7,588 nt of DNA from Spirochaetia bacterium (lineage in GTDB: Bacteria > Spirochaetota > Spirochaetia > Treponematales > Breznakiellaceae): the NCBI GenBank assembly GCA_025997755.1, contig BNVA01000099.1, forward strand, positions 1-7,588. Reading direction: 5' to 3'. Each line of letters starts with the position of its first letter. Position 1 is the first letter of the stretch. Positions 1-5,956 of this stretch are shown piece by piece. The notes under the pieces are model-generated. The model was given only the letters and a program-made list of their open reading frames with translations, searched no databases and was not told the DNA's origin. The translations under genes and the position numbers were made by a program.

Positions 1-168
1 GCGGTTCTGCACTGCTATTCGGAAAATGCTGAGTATGCAAAGAAAGCGCTGGATTTAAACCTGTATTTTTCGTTTGCGGGAAACCTTACCTACCGCAACG
101 CCAGAAATCTACACGAAACCATTGCCGCGCAGCCTTCTTGTAAAAAACTATACAAGCCTCTATCTTGA
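1..168 (+). pseudogene. Fragment of tatD (internal to C-terminal part), broken
   Basis: Bases 1-127 are identical to bases 765-891 of the intact tatD gene downstream and read in the same frame (AVLHCYSENAEYAKK...). They carry the HCYS metal-ligand region of a TatD-family hydrolase. After base 127 the match stops abruptly. The frame continues through unrelated sequence (AAQPSCKKLYKPLS) to a TGA at 166-168, so the part of TatD that holds the last active-site acidic motif is missing. The fragment runs off the left edge of the window, so its 5' extent is unknown. It cannot encode a working enzyme. It is either a real partial duplication or an assembly junction (see findings). Confidence 0.75.
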
Positions 169-208
169 AACCGAAGAAGTAAAACAATGGCTTGCCGATA
201 ATTTTTGA
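128..208 (+). pseudogene. C-terminal tail of an unidentified gene, 5' part replaced by the tatD fragment
   Basis: From the junction at base 128, the second reading frame encodes 26 residues, RSLLVKNYTSLYLE followed by TEEVKQWLADNF, then TGA at 206-208. The composition (alternating hydrophobic and acidic residues, amphipathic, ending in WLADNF) looks like a genuine protein C-terminus rather than random sequence. The stop lies just before an AT-rich dyad and the tatD promoter, as expected of the gene upstream of tatD. The frame does not match the TatD frame to its left, and it meets a stop at 56-58 when followed upstream. The true 5' part of this gene is therefore absent from the window. I do not recognise the family. 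Confidence 0.4.
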
Positions 209-222
209 TTAAAAATTTTTTC

Positions 223-251
223 TTGACGGGCGGCAAATTGAATGTTATACT
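223..251 (+). promoter_or_regulatory. Sigma-70-type promoter of tatD-dus
   Basis: The -35 box TTGACG (223-228) and -10 box TATACT (246-251) are separated by exactly 17 bp, each 5/6 to consensus. A T-tract (216-221) lies just upstream of the -35. Transcription would start near 258, giving a leader of about 57 nt. The 13-mer TTTTTTCTTGACG (216-228) recurs at the rnfC promoter (6191-6203). Confidence is based on the sequence match only. Confidence 0.8.
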
Positions 252-270
252 CACTTTTCCGGTTGGGAAG

Positions 271-287
271 GTTGTTTGTTAAACAAC
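271..287 (+). promoter_or_regulatory. Small perfect hairpin or operator-like dyad in the tatD leader
   Basis: GTTGTTT (271-277), a 3-nt GTT loop, then AAACAAC (281-287) form a perfect 7-bp inverted repeat. It sits about 20 nt downstream of the -10 box and 27 nt before the tatD start. It could be an operator half-site pair or an mRNA 5' stem. It is low in GC, so it would be weak as an RNA hairpin, and there is no following U-tract that would make it a terminator. Its function is unknown. Confidence 0.4.
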
Positions 288-314
288 TCGTAAATTTATT
301 TTTGGACAAAAATC

Positions 315-1091
315 ATGCAGTTTTTTGATACTCATGCCCACATTGGGCTTATTTATGACGATCCGGTTGAACAACTCTTTGTTACACAAGAAGCAAGGCA
401 GGCTTCTGTCGCCAGAATTGTATCCATTTGCAACAGTTTACATGATTTTGTAAAAGTATACGACAATCTAAAGTCGGCTACGAATGTCTATCATGCCGTA
501 GGCGTTTCTCCGTCCGAGGTTCAAAATCCAGGGAAGAACTGGCTTCAAACCGTAGAGCATAGCCTTAAACTGCCTCGTGTTGTGGCTCTTGGAGAAATAG
601 GGCTTGATTATTACCATAAATTCGGCGACAAAAAATCACAGATAGAGCTTTTTATAACACAGCTTGACCTTGCGGCAAAATTAGACTTTCCGGTAATAGT
701 GCATAACCGGGATGCGGGTCACGATGTGCTTGATATTCTCAATGACCGGCTGCCTCCTAAAGGCGCGGTTCTGCACTGCTATTCGGAAAATGCTGAGTAT
801 GCAAAGAAAGCGCTGGATTTAAACCTGTATTTTTCGTTTGCGGGAAACCTTACCTACCGCAACGCCAGAAATCTACACGAAACCATTGCCGTAGTACCTT
901 TGGATCGTATTTTGATCGAATCGGAAAGTCCTTTTATGGTTCCGGCAGAACACCGGGGAAAACGTAATATGCCTAAGTACCTGCCGCTGACGGCGCACTG
1001 CCTTGCAGGTATGCTTGATTTGGATATTGAGGAGGTTGCCGAAACTCTCTGGAATAGCTCAAACAAATTTTTCGGTCTGCCTAATGAATGA
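315..1091 (+). CDS. tatD: TatD-family metal-dependent hydrolase (putative DNase)
   Basis: The 258-residue protein matches the usual TatD/YcfH length of about 255-265. Family motifs appear in order: DTHAH at residues 5-9 (metal-binding H7 and H9), GEIGLDYY with E94, VIVHNRDA with H130, and HCYS with H154. The last motif is IESESPFM (202 onward). Most relatives have E-T-D-x-P-[YF] there, with Asp as the final metal-site acid; this protein has Glu at 204. Relatives are cytoplasmic, Mg-dependent 3'-5' exonucleases or DNases; the actual substrate here is inferred. The ATG at 315 is chosen because the DTHAH motif must lie at the N-terminus; a weak GGA at 304-306 is the only Shine-Dalgarno-like core. 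It is the first gene of a unit with dus, overlapping it by ATGA. Part of the gene (765-891) is duplicated at the left window edge. Confidence 0.9.
   Translation: MQFFDTHAHIGLIYDDPVEQLFVTQEARQASVARIVSICNSLHDFVKVYDNLKSATNVYHAVGVSPSEVQNPGKNWLQTVEHSLKLPRVVALGEIGLDYYHKFGDKKSQIELFITQLDLAAKLDFPVIVHNRDAGHDVLDILNDRLPPKGAVLHCYSENAEYAKKALDLNLYFSFAGNLTYRNARNLHETIAVVPLDRILIESESPFMVPAEHRGKRNMPKYLPLTAHCLAGMLDLDIEEVAETLWNSSNKFFGLPNE
765..891 (+). repeat. 127-bp exact direct repeat (second copy, inside tatD)
   Basis: Every base matches 1-127, at an offset of 764. Identity ends at 891/127: this copy continues tagtacc in the tatD frame, whereas the first copy continues cgcagcc. The left limit of the first copy is the window edge, so the repeat could be longer if sequence exists further left. 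Confidence 0.95.
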
Positions 1092-2083
1092 GCCTGTATC
1101 ATCCGGTAAAAATAGGCTCCCTTGAACTATCCGGTAATCTTTTCTTAGCTCCGGTAGCCGGCTGGACGGATCGTGCCTATCGTTCAATTTGTTTAGGACT
1201 TGGTGCGGATTTTTGCTTTACCGAACTTGTTTCATCGGAAGCTATATGTAGAAATAACGCCAAAACAGAACCTCTAATACGCCGGGGAAAAAATGAAACC
1301 AGCTATGCCGTACAGCTTTTCGGCGCGGATCCCGAAGTAATGCGCAAAGCCGCATCATTCCTTGAACCTTATCATCCTGACGTAATTGATTTAAACGCAG
1401 GCTGTCCCGTGCCTAAAGTAACAAAAACCGGTGCCGGTTCGGCGCTTATGAAAAACCCTATCTTACTTGGAAAAATAGTACACGCCCTTGTTTCCGTCTC
1501 AAATGAAAGACTAAACGGCGCTCCTGTTACCGTCAAAATGCGCTCAGGCTGGGATAACGGTTCTATAAACTATACCGAATGTGCCCGTGCCGCTATTGAT
1601 GAAGGCGCTGCAATGATCAGCCTGCATCCGCGCACAAGAGCGCAGGTTTACTCAGGGAAAAGTAACTGGGATTATATTTGCGACCTTGCCTCCCGTGTTG
1701 ATATTCCTGTAACAGGTTCGGGTGATCTATTTACCGCTACCGATGCAAAACGTATGCTATCCGAAACAGGCTGTGCGGCAGTTATGTTTGCACGAGGCGC
1801 TATGGGCAATCCTTTCATTTTCCGCGAAACCCGCAGCTTACTTTTAGGCGGTTGTGAAGAGCTTAAAGATACGAACACATTCGCAAAAGAAAAAATAGAA
1901 ATCGGATTTCGTCATCTTGATCTGTTAGCCTCTGATTTAGGAGAAAAAAGCGCCTGCCTTGAAATGAGAAAAATTTTCTGCGCTTATACAAAAGGAATTC
2001 ACGGAGGCGCGGCGTTACGCGACAGATTGGTTCATGCCGAAACAATTGAAGATTATAAACATATTCTATTTACCGGCTTGTAG
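1088..2083 (+). CDS. dus: tRNA-dihydrouridine synthase (Dus family, DusB-like)
   Basis: This 331-residue flavoenzyme reduces specific uridines in the tRNA D-loop to dihydrouridine, using FMN and NADPH. The N-terminal TIM barrel starts with LFLAPVAGWTD (FMN-site motif). The catalytic cysteine lies in DLNAGCPVPKVTKTGAGSAL (C106); the common form of the motif is N-x-G-C-P-x-x-K-V, so N103 and C106 are present. HPRTR follows at 180-184, then the phosphate-binding FARGAMGNPFIF near 234-245. The usual GNGDI is VTGSGDLF here. A helical C-terminal domain of about 80 residues completes the fold. Length is normal for the family. The start overlaps the tatD stop (ATGA), indicating translational coupling. 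The 3' end overlaps the convergent minus-strand gene by 14 bp. Assignment to DusB rather than DusA or DusC rests on overall look, not a search. Confidence 0.92.
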   Translation: MSLYHPVKIGSLELSGNLFLAPVAGWTDRAYRSICLGLGADFCFTELVSSEAICRNNAKTEPLIRRGKNETSYAVQLFGADPEVMRKAASFLEPYHPDVIDLNAGCPVPKVTKTGAGSALMKNPILLGKIVHALVSVSNERLNGAPVTVKMRSGWDNGSINYTECARAAIDEGAAMISLHPRTRAQVYSGKSNWDYICDLASRVDIPVTGSGDLFTATDAKRMLSETGCAAVMFARGAMGNPFIFRETRSLLLGGCEELKDTNTFAKEKIEIGFRHLDLLASDLGEKSACLEMRKIFCAYTKGIHGGAALRDRLVHAETIEDYKHILFTGL

Positions 2084-2600
2084 TTTTTAAACTTATAGCC
2101 TTGTCGCCGGTTTGAATTACAAGCAGCAGATCGTTTACCTCAAACGGCAGGGCAAAACGGAATTCTTCTTCTTTGTTGTCTGTAAAAACTACTTTTTGAT
2201 TTAGTAACTGCGTTTTACCGTCCGATGATGTGGTGATTATTTCCGCAATTCCCGTCCATGCTTTTTTATCCTTTATTTCTTTTTTTACAACAATAAATGT
2301 TGAGTTTTCATAACGCATAGCGTCCGCCGTAATACTGTTTCCAAGAATAAGAGGATCTCTGTCTGGAAGCAAATATGTATTAGCAAGTACTATAAGACAC
2401 ATTGCAACAATAGCAATCAGCATCATCGCCTTTGCTTTTGTGTCAACGAGCGATAAAAAAAATCCGAATCGTCTTTTGGTAATAGGTTTATAAAGGTCTC
2501 TTACAGACTGCGGCGCTTTTTCCAAACGGTGCGCACGTGAATAATAAAAAATCAAATCGCTTTCTGTTATTTTTGTTTCGTCTGCCAATTTATTTTCCAT
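2070..2600 (-). CDS. Hypothetical membrane protein with one transmembrane segment
   Basis: I do not recognise the family of this 176-residue protein. It has a charged N-terminal part (1-55; FYYSRAHRLEKAP, and KRR near 43). One strong hydrophobic segment lies around residues 57-78 (AMMLIAIVAMCLIVLANTYLL). The C-terminal part of about 98 residues is rich in alternating hydrophobic residues, suggesting a beta domain. Basic residues before the membrane segment and few after it predict N-in, C-out topology, so the C-terminal domain would lie in the periplasm. It is not a lipoprotein: no lipobox is present. Its start is 115 bp from the divergent ppdK start; its 3' end overlaps dus by 14 bp. A strong Shine-Dalgarno is not visible upstream of the ATG (complement of 2598-2600). 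Coherent composition and a clear membrane segment support a real gene. Confidence 0.8.
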   Translation of the reverse strand: MENKLADETKITESDLIFYYSRAHRLEKAPQSVRDLYKPITKRRFGFFLSLVDTKAKAMMLIAIVAMCLIVLANTYLLPDRDPLILGNSITADAMRYENSTFIVVKKEIKDKKAWTGIAEIITTSSDGKTQLLNQKVVFTDNKEEEFRFALPFEVNDLLLVIQTGDKAISLKTTSR

Positions 2601-2640
2601 AATTTTTCTGTAACTACGATTTTATTGAATAATTTAATGC

Positions 2641-2669
2641 TTGTCCACAATGCTGATTACGTGTAATAT
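2641..2669 (+). promoter_or_regulatory. Possible ppdK promoter
   Basis: TTGTCC (2641-2646) and TAATAT (2664-2669) are 17 bp apart, each 4/6 to consensus. They lie 47 nt before the ppdK start, in the 115-bp gap between two divergent genes. An overlapping TATAAG (2667-2672) is an alternative -10. No equally convincing promoter for the minus-strand gene was found in the gap. Confidence 0.4.
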
Positions 2670-2704
2670 AAGAAACTGTTTACTAAAAATACGCTTAATA
2701 ATTT

Positions 2705-2710
2705 GGAGGT
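2705..2710 (+). promoter_or_regulatory. Strong ribosome binding site that fixes the ppdK start
   Basis: GGAGGT lies 5 nt before ATG 2716. It is the strongest Shine-Dalgarno in the window and rules against the upstream in-frame TTG at 2641, which would add 25 residues unrelated to the family and overlap the promoter. Confidence 0.85.
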
Positions 2711-2715
2711 TATTC

Positions 2716-5367
2716 ATGTCAAAAGATGTTTATTTTTTCGGTGAAGGACACGCGGAAGGCGATGCCAAGATGAAAGAGCTTCTCGGAGGCAAAGGTGCAA
2801 ATCTTGCCGAGATGACCAATTTAGGAATACCGGTTCCTCCCGGCTTTACTATTTCTACGGAAGTTTGCGCTTCATACTACGAAAACGGTGAAAAGTATAC
2901 AGACGAACTAAAACAAGCGGTAGCGGAAAATCTGGAGCGTCTTGAAAAAATACGCGGCAAAAAACTTGGACACGCCGATGATCCTCTTCTTGTTTCCGTA
3001 CGTTCCGGCGCGGCGCAGTCTATGCCCGGTATGATGGATACCATCCTTAACCTTGGTATGAACGACAAATCCGTTAAAGGTTTGTCGAAAATCACCGGCA
3101 ACCCGCGTTTTGCATGGGATGCCTACCGCCGCTTTATTCAGATGTACGGCGATGTAGTCATGGGTGTTCCGCACGATGCCTTTGAAGACGCTATCAAAGC
3201 AATAAAAAAAGCAAAAAAAGTTGAGCTTGACACCGATCTTGATTCCACCGATCTGGAAAAACTCGTTGGCGAATATAAAAAGATTGTCAAAAAGCATAAA
3301 AAAGTTGACTTTCCTCAGGATCCTAAAGATCAATTATGGGGCTCGATCAATGCCGTCTTCGGATCATGGATGAATGAGCGGGCGATCAAATACCGGCAGT
3401 TAAATGAAATTACCGGACTAAAGGGTACAGCCGTCAACGTGCAATCAATGGTGTTCGGCAATATGGGCGAGGATTCCGGTACCGGCGTATGTTTTAGCCG
3501 CGACCCGTCCACCGGCGAAAATAAATTCTACGGCGAGTATTTGATGAACGCTCAGGGAGAGGATGTTGTAGCGGGTATACGTACCCCGCAGAAACTGTCG
3601 CAGCTTGAAAAAGCAAATCCGGTTGTCTACGAGCAGCTTGTCAACATAAAAAATACGCTGGAAAATCACTTCCGCGATATGCAGGACATGGAATTTACTA
3701 TCGAAAGAGGAAAATTATACCTGTTGCAGACACGTAACGGTAAACGTGCGGGAGCCGCAGCGGTAAAACTGGCGCTCGACTTGGTAAAAGAAGGGCAAAT
3801 CGACAAAGAAACCGCAATCAAACGTGTAGAGCCGGGTCATATCGATCAGCTTTTACACCCCATGGTGGATGCCAAAGCGCTTAAAGCGGCAAAACCGCTT
3901 ACAAAGGGGCTTAACGCCTCGCCTGGAGCCGCCTGCGGACGTATAGTATTTACCGCTAACGATGCCGAAATATGGCATAAAAAGGGCGAAAAAGTCCTCC
4001 TCGTTAGGCAGGACACCAGCCCGGAAGACATAGGCGGCATGGTGGTTTCACAGGGCATACTTACCTCCACCGGCGGTATGACAAGTCATGCGGCAGTCGT
4101 AGCGCGCGGCATGGGAACCCCCTGCGTTGCCGGTGCGAAAGGCGTCTCGGTACAAGGCAAAAAAGTTAAAATCGGCGATAAAATGTTTAAAGAAGGCGAC
4201 TGGATCACAGTAGACGGCTCATCGGGTCTAGTCTACGGACAAAAACTCCCTCTTATCACACCTAAGATCGACAAAGATATGGCGACCTTCCTTAAATGGT
4301 GCGATGAAATTAGGTATGATTCCGTACGCGGAGATGTTAAGGGCTTCAAAATAAGGACAAACGCGGATCAGCCGGAAGATGCCGAGCGCGCCTTTGAGTT
4401 CGGAGCCGACGGAGTAGGTCTATGCCGCACCGAACACATGTTCTTTGACAAGGAAAAACTCATACACTTCCGCACGATGATACTTGCCGATACGGTTGAA
4501 GGGCGCAAAGCGGCTTTAAAAAAGATACTTCCACTGCAGAAAAAAGATTTTATCGGTATTTTCAAGGCAATGAAAGGCAAACCTGTAACGATCCGTCTGC
4601 TAGACCCTCCGCTCCATGAGTTTGTTCCGCACACAAAACCGGAAACCGCCGCACTTGCAAAACACATGGGCGTTTCCCCTGCGTCGCTGCAGCCAAAAAT
4701 TGACAAGCTTCACGAAGCAAACCCCATGTTAGGACACAGGGGCTGCCGTCTCGCGGTTACCTACCCTGAAATTTACGATATGCAAGTTGAAGCTATAGCA
4801 CTGGCGGCGGTTGACTGCGTTAAGAAAGGCATAAAAGTACACCCGGAAATTATGATCCCTATAGTGATGAGCGCCCGTGAATTAAAACTCCTGCGTCCGA
4901 ACGCAGAGGCTGTCCTTAAGCGCGTTATGCAAAAAGCGGGAGTAGACGTTCCGATCCGTATAGGCACAATGATCGAAGTTCCGCGCGCCGCCCTTACATC
5001 GGCTCATATAGCAAAATATGCGGACTTCTACAGCTTCGGCACAAACGACCTTACACAGATGACATTTGCCTTTAGCCGCGACGATGTAGGCAGCTTCGTA
5101 CCCAGCTATCTTGAACAGCATGTACTCGATGTTGATCCGTTTAAATCAATCGACGAAAACGGTGTCGGTAAACTCATCAGTTTGGCGGTTAAAGACGGAC
5201 GTGAAGTCAAAAGTGACCTGAAAGTCGGCATCTGCGGTGAGCATGGCGGCGATCCGGCAACTATCGACTTCTGTTACAGGAGCGGACTAAACTATGTTTC
5301 ATGCTCTCCTTTCCGCGTTCCGGTGGCAAGGCTTGCGGGTGCTCAGGCGGTTTTGAATAATAAATAG
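2716..5367 (+). CDS. ppdK: Pyruvate, phosphate dikinase
   Basis: This cytoplasmic enzyme interconverts PEP + AMP + PPi and pyruvate + ATP + Pi, linking glycolysis to pyrophosphate. At 883 residues from ATG 2716 it is close to the roughly 875 of characterised bacterial PPDKs. The N-terminal nucleotide-binding domain (about 1-340) shows LLGGKGANLAEM, SVRSGAAQSMPGMMDT around R96, GTGVCFSRDP (255-264) and NAQGEDVV (278-285). The central swivelling domain carries GGMTSHAAVVARGMGTPC with the phosphorylated H458. The C-terminal TIM barrel (about 520-883) has RTEH (R571), GHRGCRL, GTMIEVPRAAL (E754), GTNDLTQ (N777, D778) and GICGEHGGDP with the general acid C840. All key residues are present. T456, two residues before H458, is the site phosphorylated in plant PPDK; regulation of that kind in this organism is not shown. 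It is monocistronic as far as visible, followed by repeats. Confidence 0.97.
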   Translation: MSKDVYFFGEGHAEGDAKMKELLGGKGANLAEMTNLGIPVPPGFTISTEVCASYYENGEKYTDELKQAVAENLERLEKIRGKKLGHADDPLLVSVRSGAAQSMPGMMDTILNLGMNDKSVKGLSKITGNPRFAWDAYRRFIQMYGDVVMGVPHDAFEDAIKAIKKAKKVELDTDLDSTDLEKLVGEYKKIVKKHKKVDFPQDPKDQLWGSINAVFGSWMNERAIKYRQLNEITGLKGTAVNVQSMVFGNMGEDSGTGVCFSRDPSTGENKFYGEYLMNAQGEDVVAGIRTPQKLSQLEKANPVVYEQLVNIKNTLENHFRDMQDMEFTIERGKLYLLQTRNGKRAGAAAVKLALDLVKEGQIDKETAIKRVEPGHIDQLLHPMVDAKALKAAKPLTKGLNASPGAACGRIVFTANDAEIWHKKGEKVLLVRQDTSPEDIGGMVVSQGILTSTGGMTSHAAVVARGMGTPCVAGAKGVSVQGKKVKIGDKMFKEGDWITVDGSSGLVYGQKLPLITPKIDKDMATFLKWCDEIRYDSVRGDVKGFKIRTNADQPEDAERAFEFGADGVGLCRTEHMFFDKEKLIHFRTMILADTVEGRKAALKKILPLQKKDFIGIFKAMKGKPVTIRLLDPPLHEFVPHTKPETAALAKHMGVSPASLQPKIDKLHEANPMLGHRGCRLAVTYPEIYDMQVEAIALAAVDCVKKGIKVHPEIMIPIVMSARELKLLRPNAEAVLKRVMQKAGVDVPIRIGTMIEVPRAALTSAHIAKYADFYSFGTNDLTQMTFAFSRDDVGSFVPSYLEQHVLDVDPFKSIDENGVGKLISLAVKDGREVKSDLKVGICGEHGGDPATIDFCYRSGLNYVSCSPFRVPVARLAGAQAVLNNK

Positions 5368-5394
5368 CCCTGCTAGTTGTAAAATTAAAATTTT

Positions 5395-5509
5395 AACCAC
5401 TGAGGGCACAGAGTACACAGAGAAATGAGGGGTTTGATTTGAAATATTGGAATATTACCAAGCGGTATAATTTTATTTCATATAAAACCCCTCTATGATC
5501 TCTTTGGTT
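5395..5509. repeat. ~115-bp palindromic intergenic element with CACAGAG repeats
   Basis: The ends are imperfect inverted repeats: AACCACTGAG (5395-5404) and CTCTTTGGTT (5500-5509), 8/10 pairing. Inside lies a symmetrical stem: GAGGGGTTT (5427-5435) pairs perfectly with AAACCCCTC (5485-5493), then a 5/5 internal loop, then GAAAT (5441-5445) with ATTTC (5475-5479). A small ACC-AAGC-GGT hairpin caps it. The left arm also carries CACTGAG, CACAGAG and CACAGAG at 9-bp spacing (5398, 5407, 5416). ATTAAAA occurs just outside both ends (5384-5390 and 5511-5517), a possible but AT-rich target duplication. It lies 27 bp after the ppdK stop and could act as a 3' mRNA stem, though no U-tract follows. Similar CACAGAG-type repeats are, from memory, common between genes in environmental bacteria. 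Confidence 0.7.
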
Positions 5510-5517
5510 TATTAAAA

Positions 5518-5526
5518 GTGAAGCAT
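5518..5526 (+). repeat. Left 9-bp target site duplication, GTGAAGCAT
   Basis: It abuts the left terminal inverted repeat of the 653-bp element and is identical to 6180-6188 on the other side. Perfect 9-bp duplications directly flanking perfect inverted ends are the signature of DDE-transposase insertion. Confidence 0.85.
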
Positions 5527-5548
5527 CAGCAATTCTCATTTTACAAAT

Positions 5549-5803
5549 TGCAGCGCAAAACTGAAAACAGATTGTCATTAAATCCCCGTGCCTTTTGGAA
5601 AAAAAATCAAAACCTTTATGAATATTTCAAAAAACGCGGGGCCTGCCCTGCCGCAAAAAATCAGGGTACCTTCCAGAGGCGCCGCCCTAATTTTTTGCGC
5701 GGGTACCCGCGCCTCTTTCTGCTAATATATAATGGTTTTTATTTCCGCATAAACTTTAGGCACGGCATTTTACAGGCGTATATGTTTTCAGTTTTGCGCC
5801 GTA
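5549..5803. mobile_element. 255-bp element nested in the larger MITE
   Basis: Its ends, 5549-5569 and 5783-5803, are inverted repeats matching at 19 of 21 positions, with a perfect 17-bp core GCGCAAAACTGAAAACA (5553-5569) against its complement at 5783-5799. A second match, CCGTGCC (5586-5592) against GGCACGG (5759-5765), extends the symmetry to about 44 bp per end. ACAAAT lies directly outside both ends (5543-5548, 5804-5809), a probable 6-bp target duplication. The centre is GC-rich and densely self-complementary. It splits what would otherwise be a small hairpin (5529-5542 with 5815-5828), so it inserted after the host element formed. No coding capacity is seen. Confidence 0.65.
5653..5716. 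repeat. GC-rich core of overlapping dyads in the nested element
   Basis: GCAAAAAATCAGGG (5653-5666) pairs 13/14 with CCCTAATTTTTTGC (5685-5698). AGAGGCGC (5675-5682) pairs perfectly with GCGCCTCT (5709-5716). GCGCGGGTACCCGCGC (5697-5712) is a perfect 16-bp palindrome. The three structures overlap and cannot all form at once, so alternative folds or cruciforms are possible. Confidence 0.75.
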
Positions 5804-5820
5804 ACAAATAAAACAAAATG

Positions 5821-5956
5821 GGAACTGCCGCCGCCTTGCGGAGTAGGAAATGAGAAAAATTCTAAAATCTTGCACGCATATTTTTTGTGACCATTACTGG
5901 AAAATCCAAGATTTTAGAATTTTTTTCCTTAATTTGTGGTTATTGGCGGCAATTCC
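5821..5956. repeat. Long hairpin: 12-bp outer and 18-bp inner inverted repeats
   Basis: The outer arms GGAACTGCCGCC (5821-5832) and GGCGGCAATTCC (5945-5956) pair at 11/12. Inside them AAAAATTCTAAAATCTTG (5855-5872) and CAAGATTTTAGAATTTTT (5907-5924) pair perfectly over 18 bp around a 34-nt loop. The right inner arm ends in a run of seven T (5920-5926), so in plus-strand RNA the stem could terminate transcription, though it is AT-rich. The outer arms resemble the ends of the surrounding MITE (GGCAATTC/GCAATTC), suggesting they derive from older copies of those ends. Confidence 0.75.

Noticed and set aside
201..221. AT-only dyad plus T-run after the orphan tail as a terminator
   Set aside because: ATTTTT-gatt-AAAAAT has no GC pairs; it more likely forms the A/T-rich region upstream of the tatD promoter.
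2641..2715. TTG-initiated 25-residue N-terminal extension of ppdK
   Set aside because: It lacks family similarity and overlaps the likely promoter. GGAGGT at 5 nt before ATG 2716 marks the real start.
5381..5394. AAAATT-AA-AATTTT as a ppdK terminator
   Set aside because: The stem has no G or C, so it would not be stable enough for intrinsic termination.
5398..5422. CRISPR-like short repeats (CACTGAG/CACAGAG at 9-bp spacing)
   Set aside because: The units are 7 bp with 2-bp gaps, far too short for repeat-spacer structure, and no cas genes are nearby.
5393..5578. 61-codon minus-strand frame ending in FLCVLCALSG
   Set aside because: The LCVLC pattern is just the translation of the CACAGAG repeats. 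The frame crosses from one repeat element into another, and no ribosome binding site is seen.
5518..5811. 97-codon plus-strand frame with GTG start in the left target duplication
   Set aside because: It spans two element ends and several palindromes, has low-complexity basic composition, and lacks a Shine-Dalgarno.
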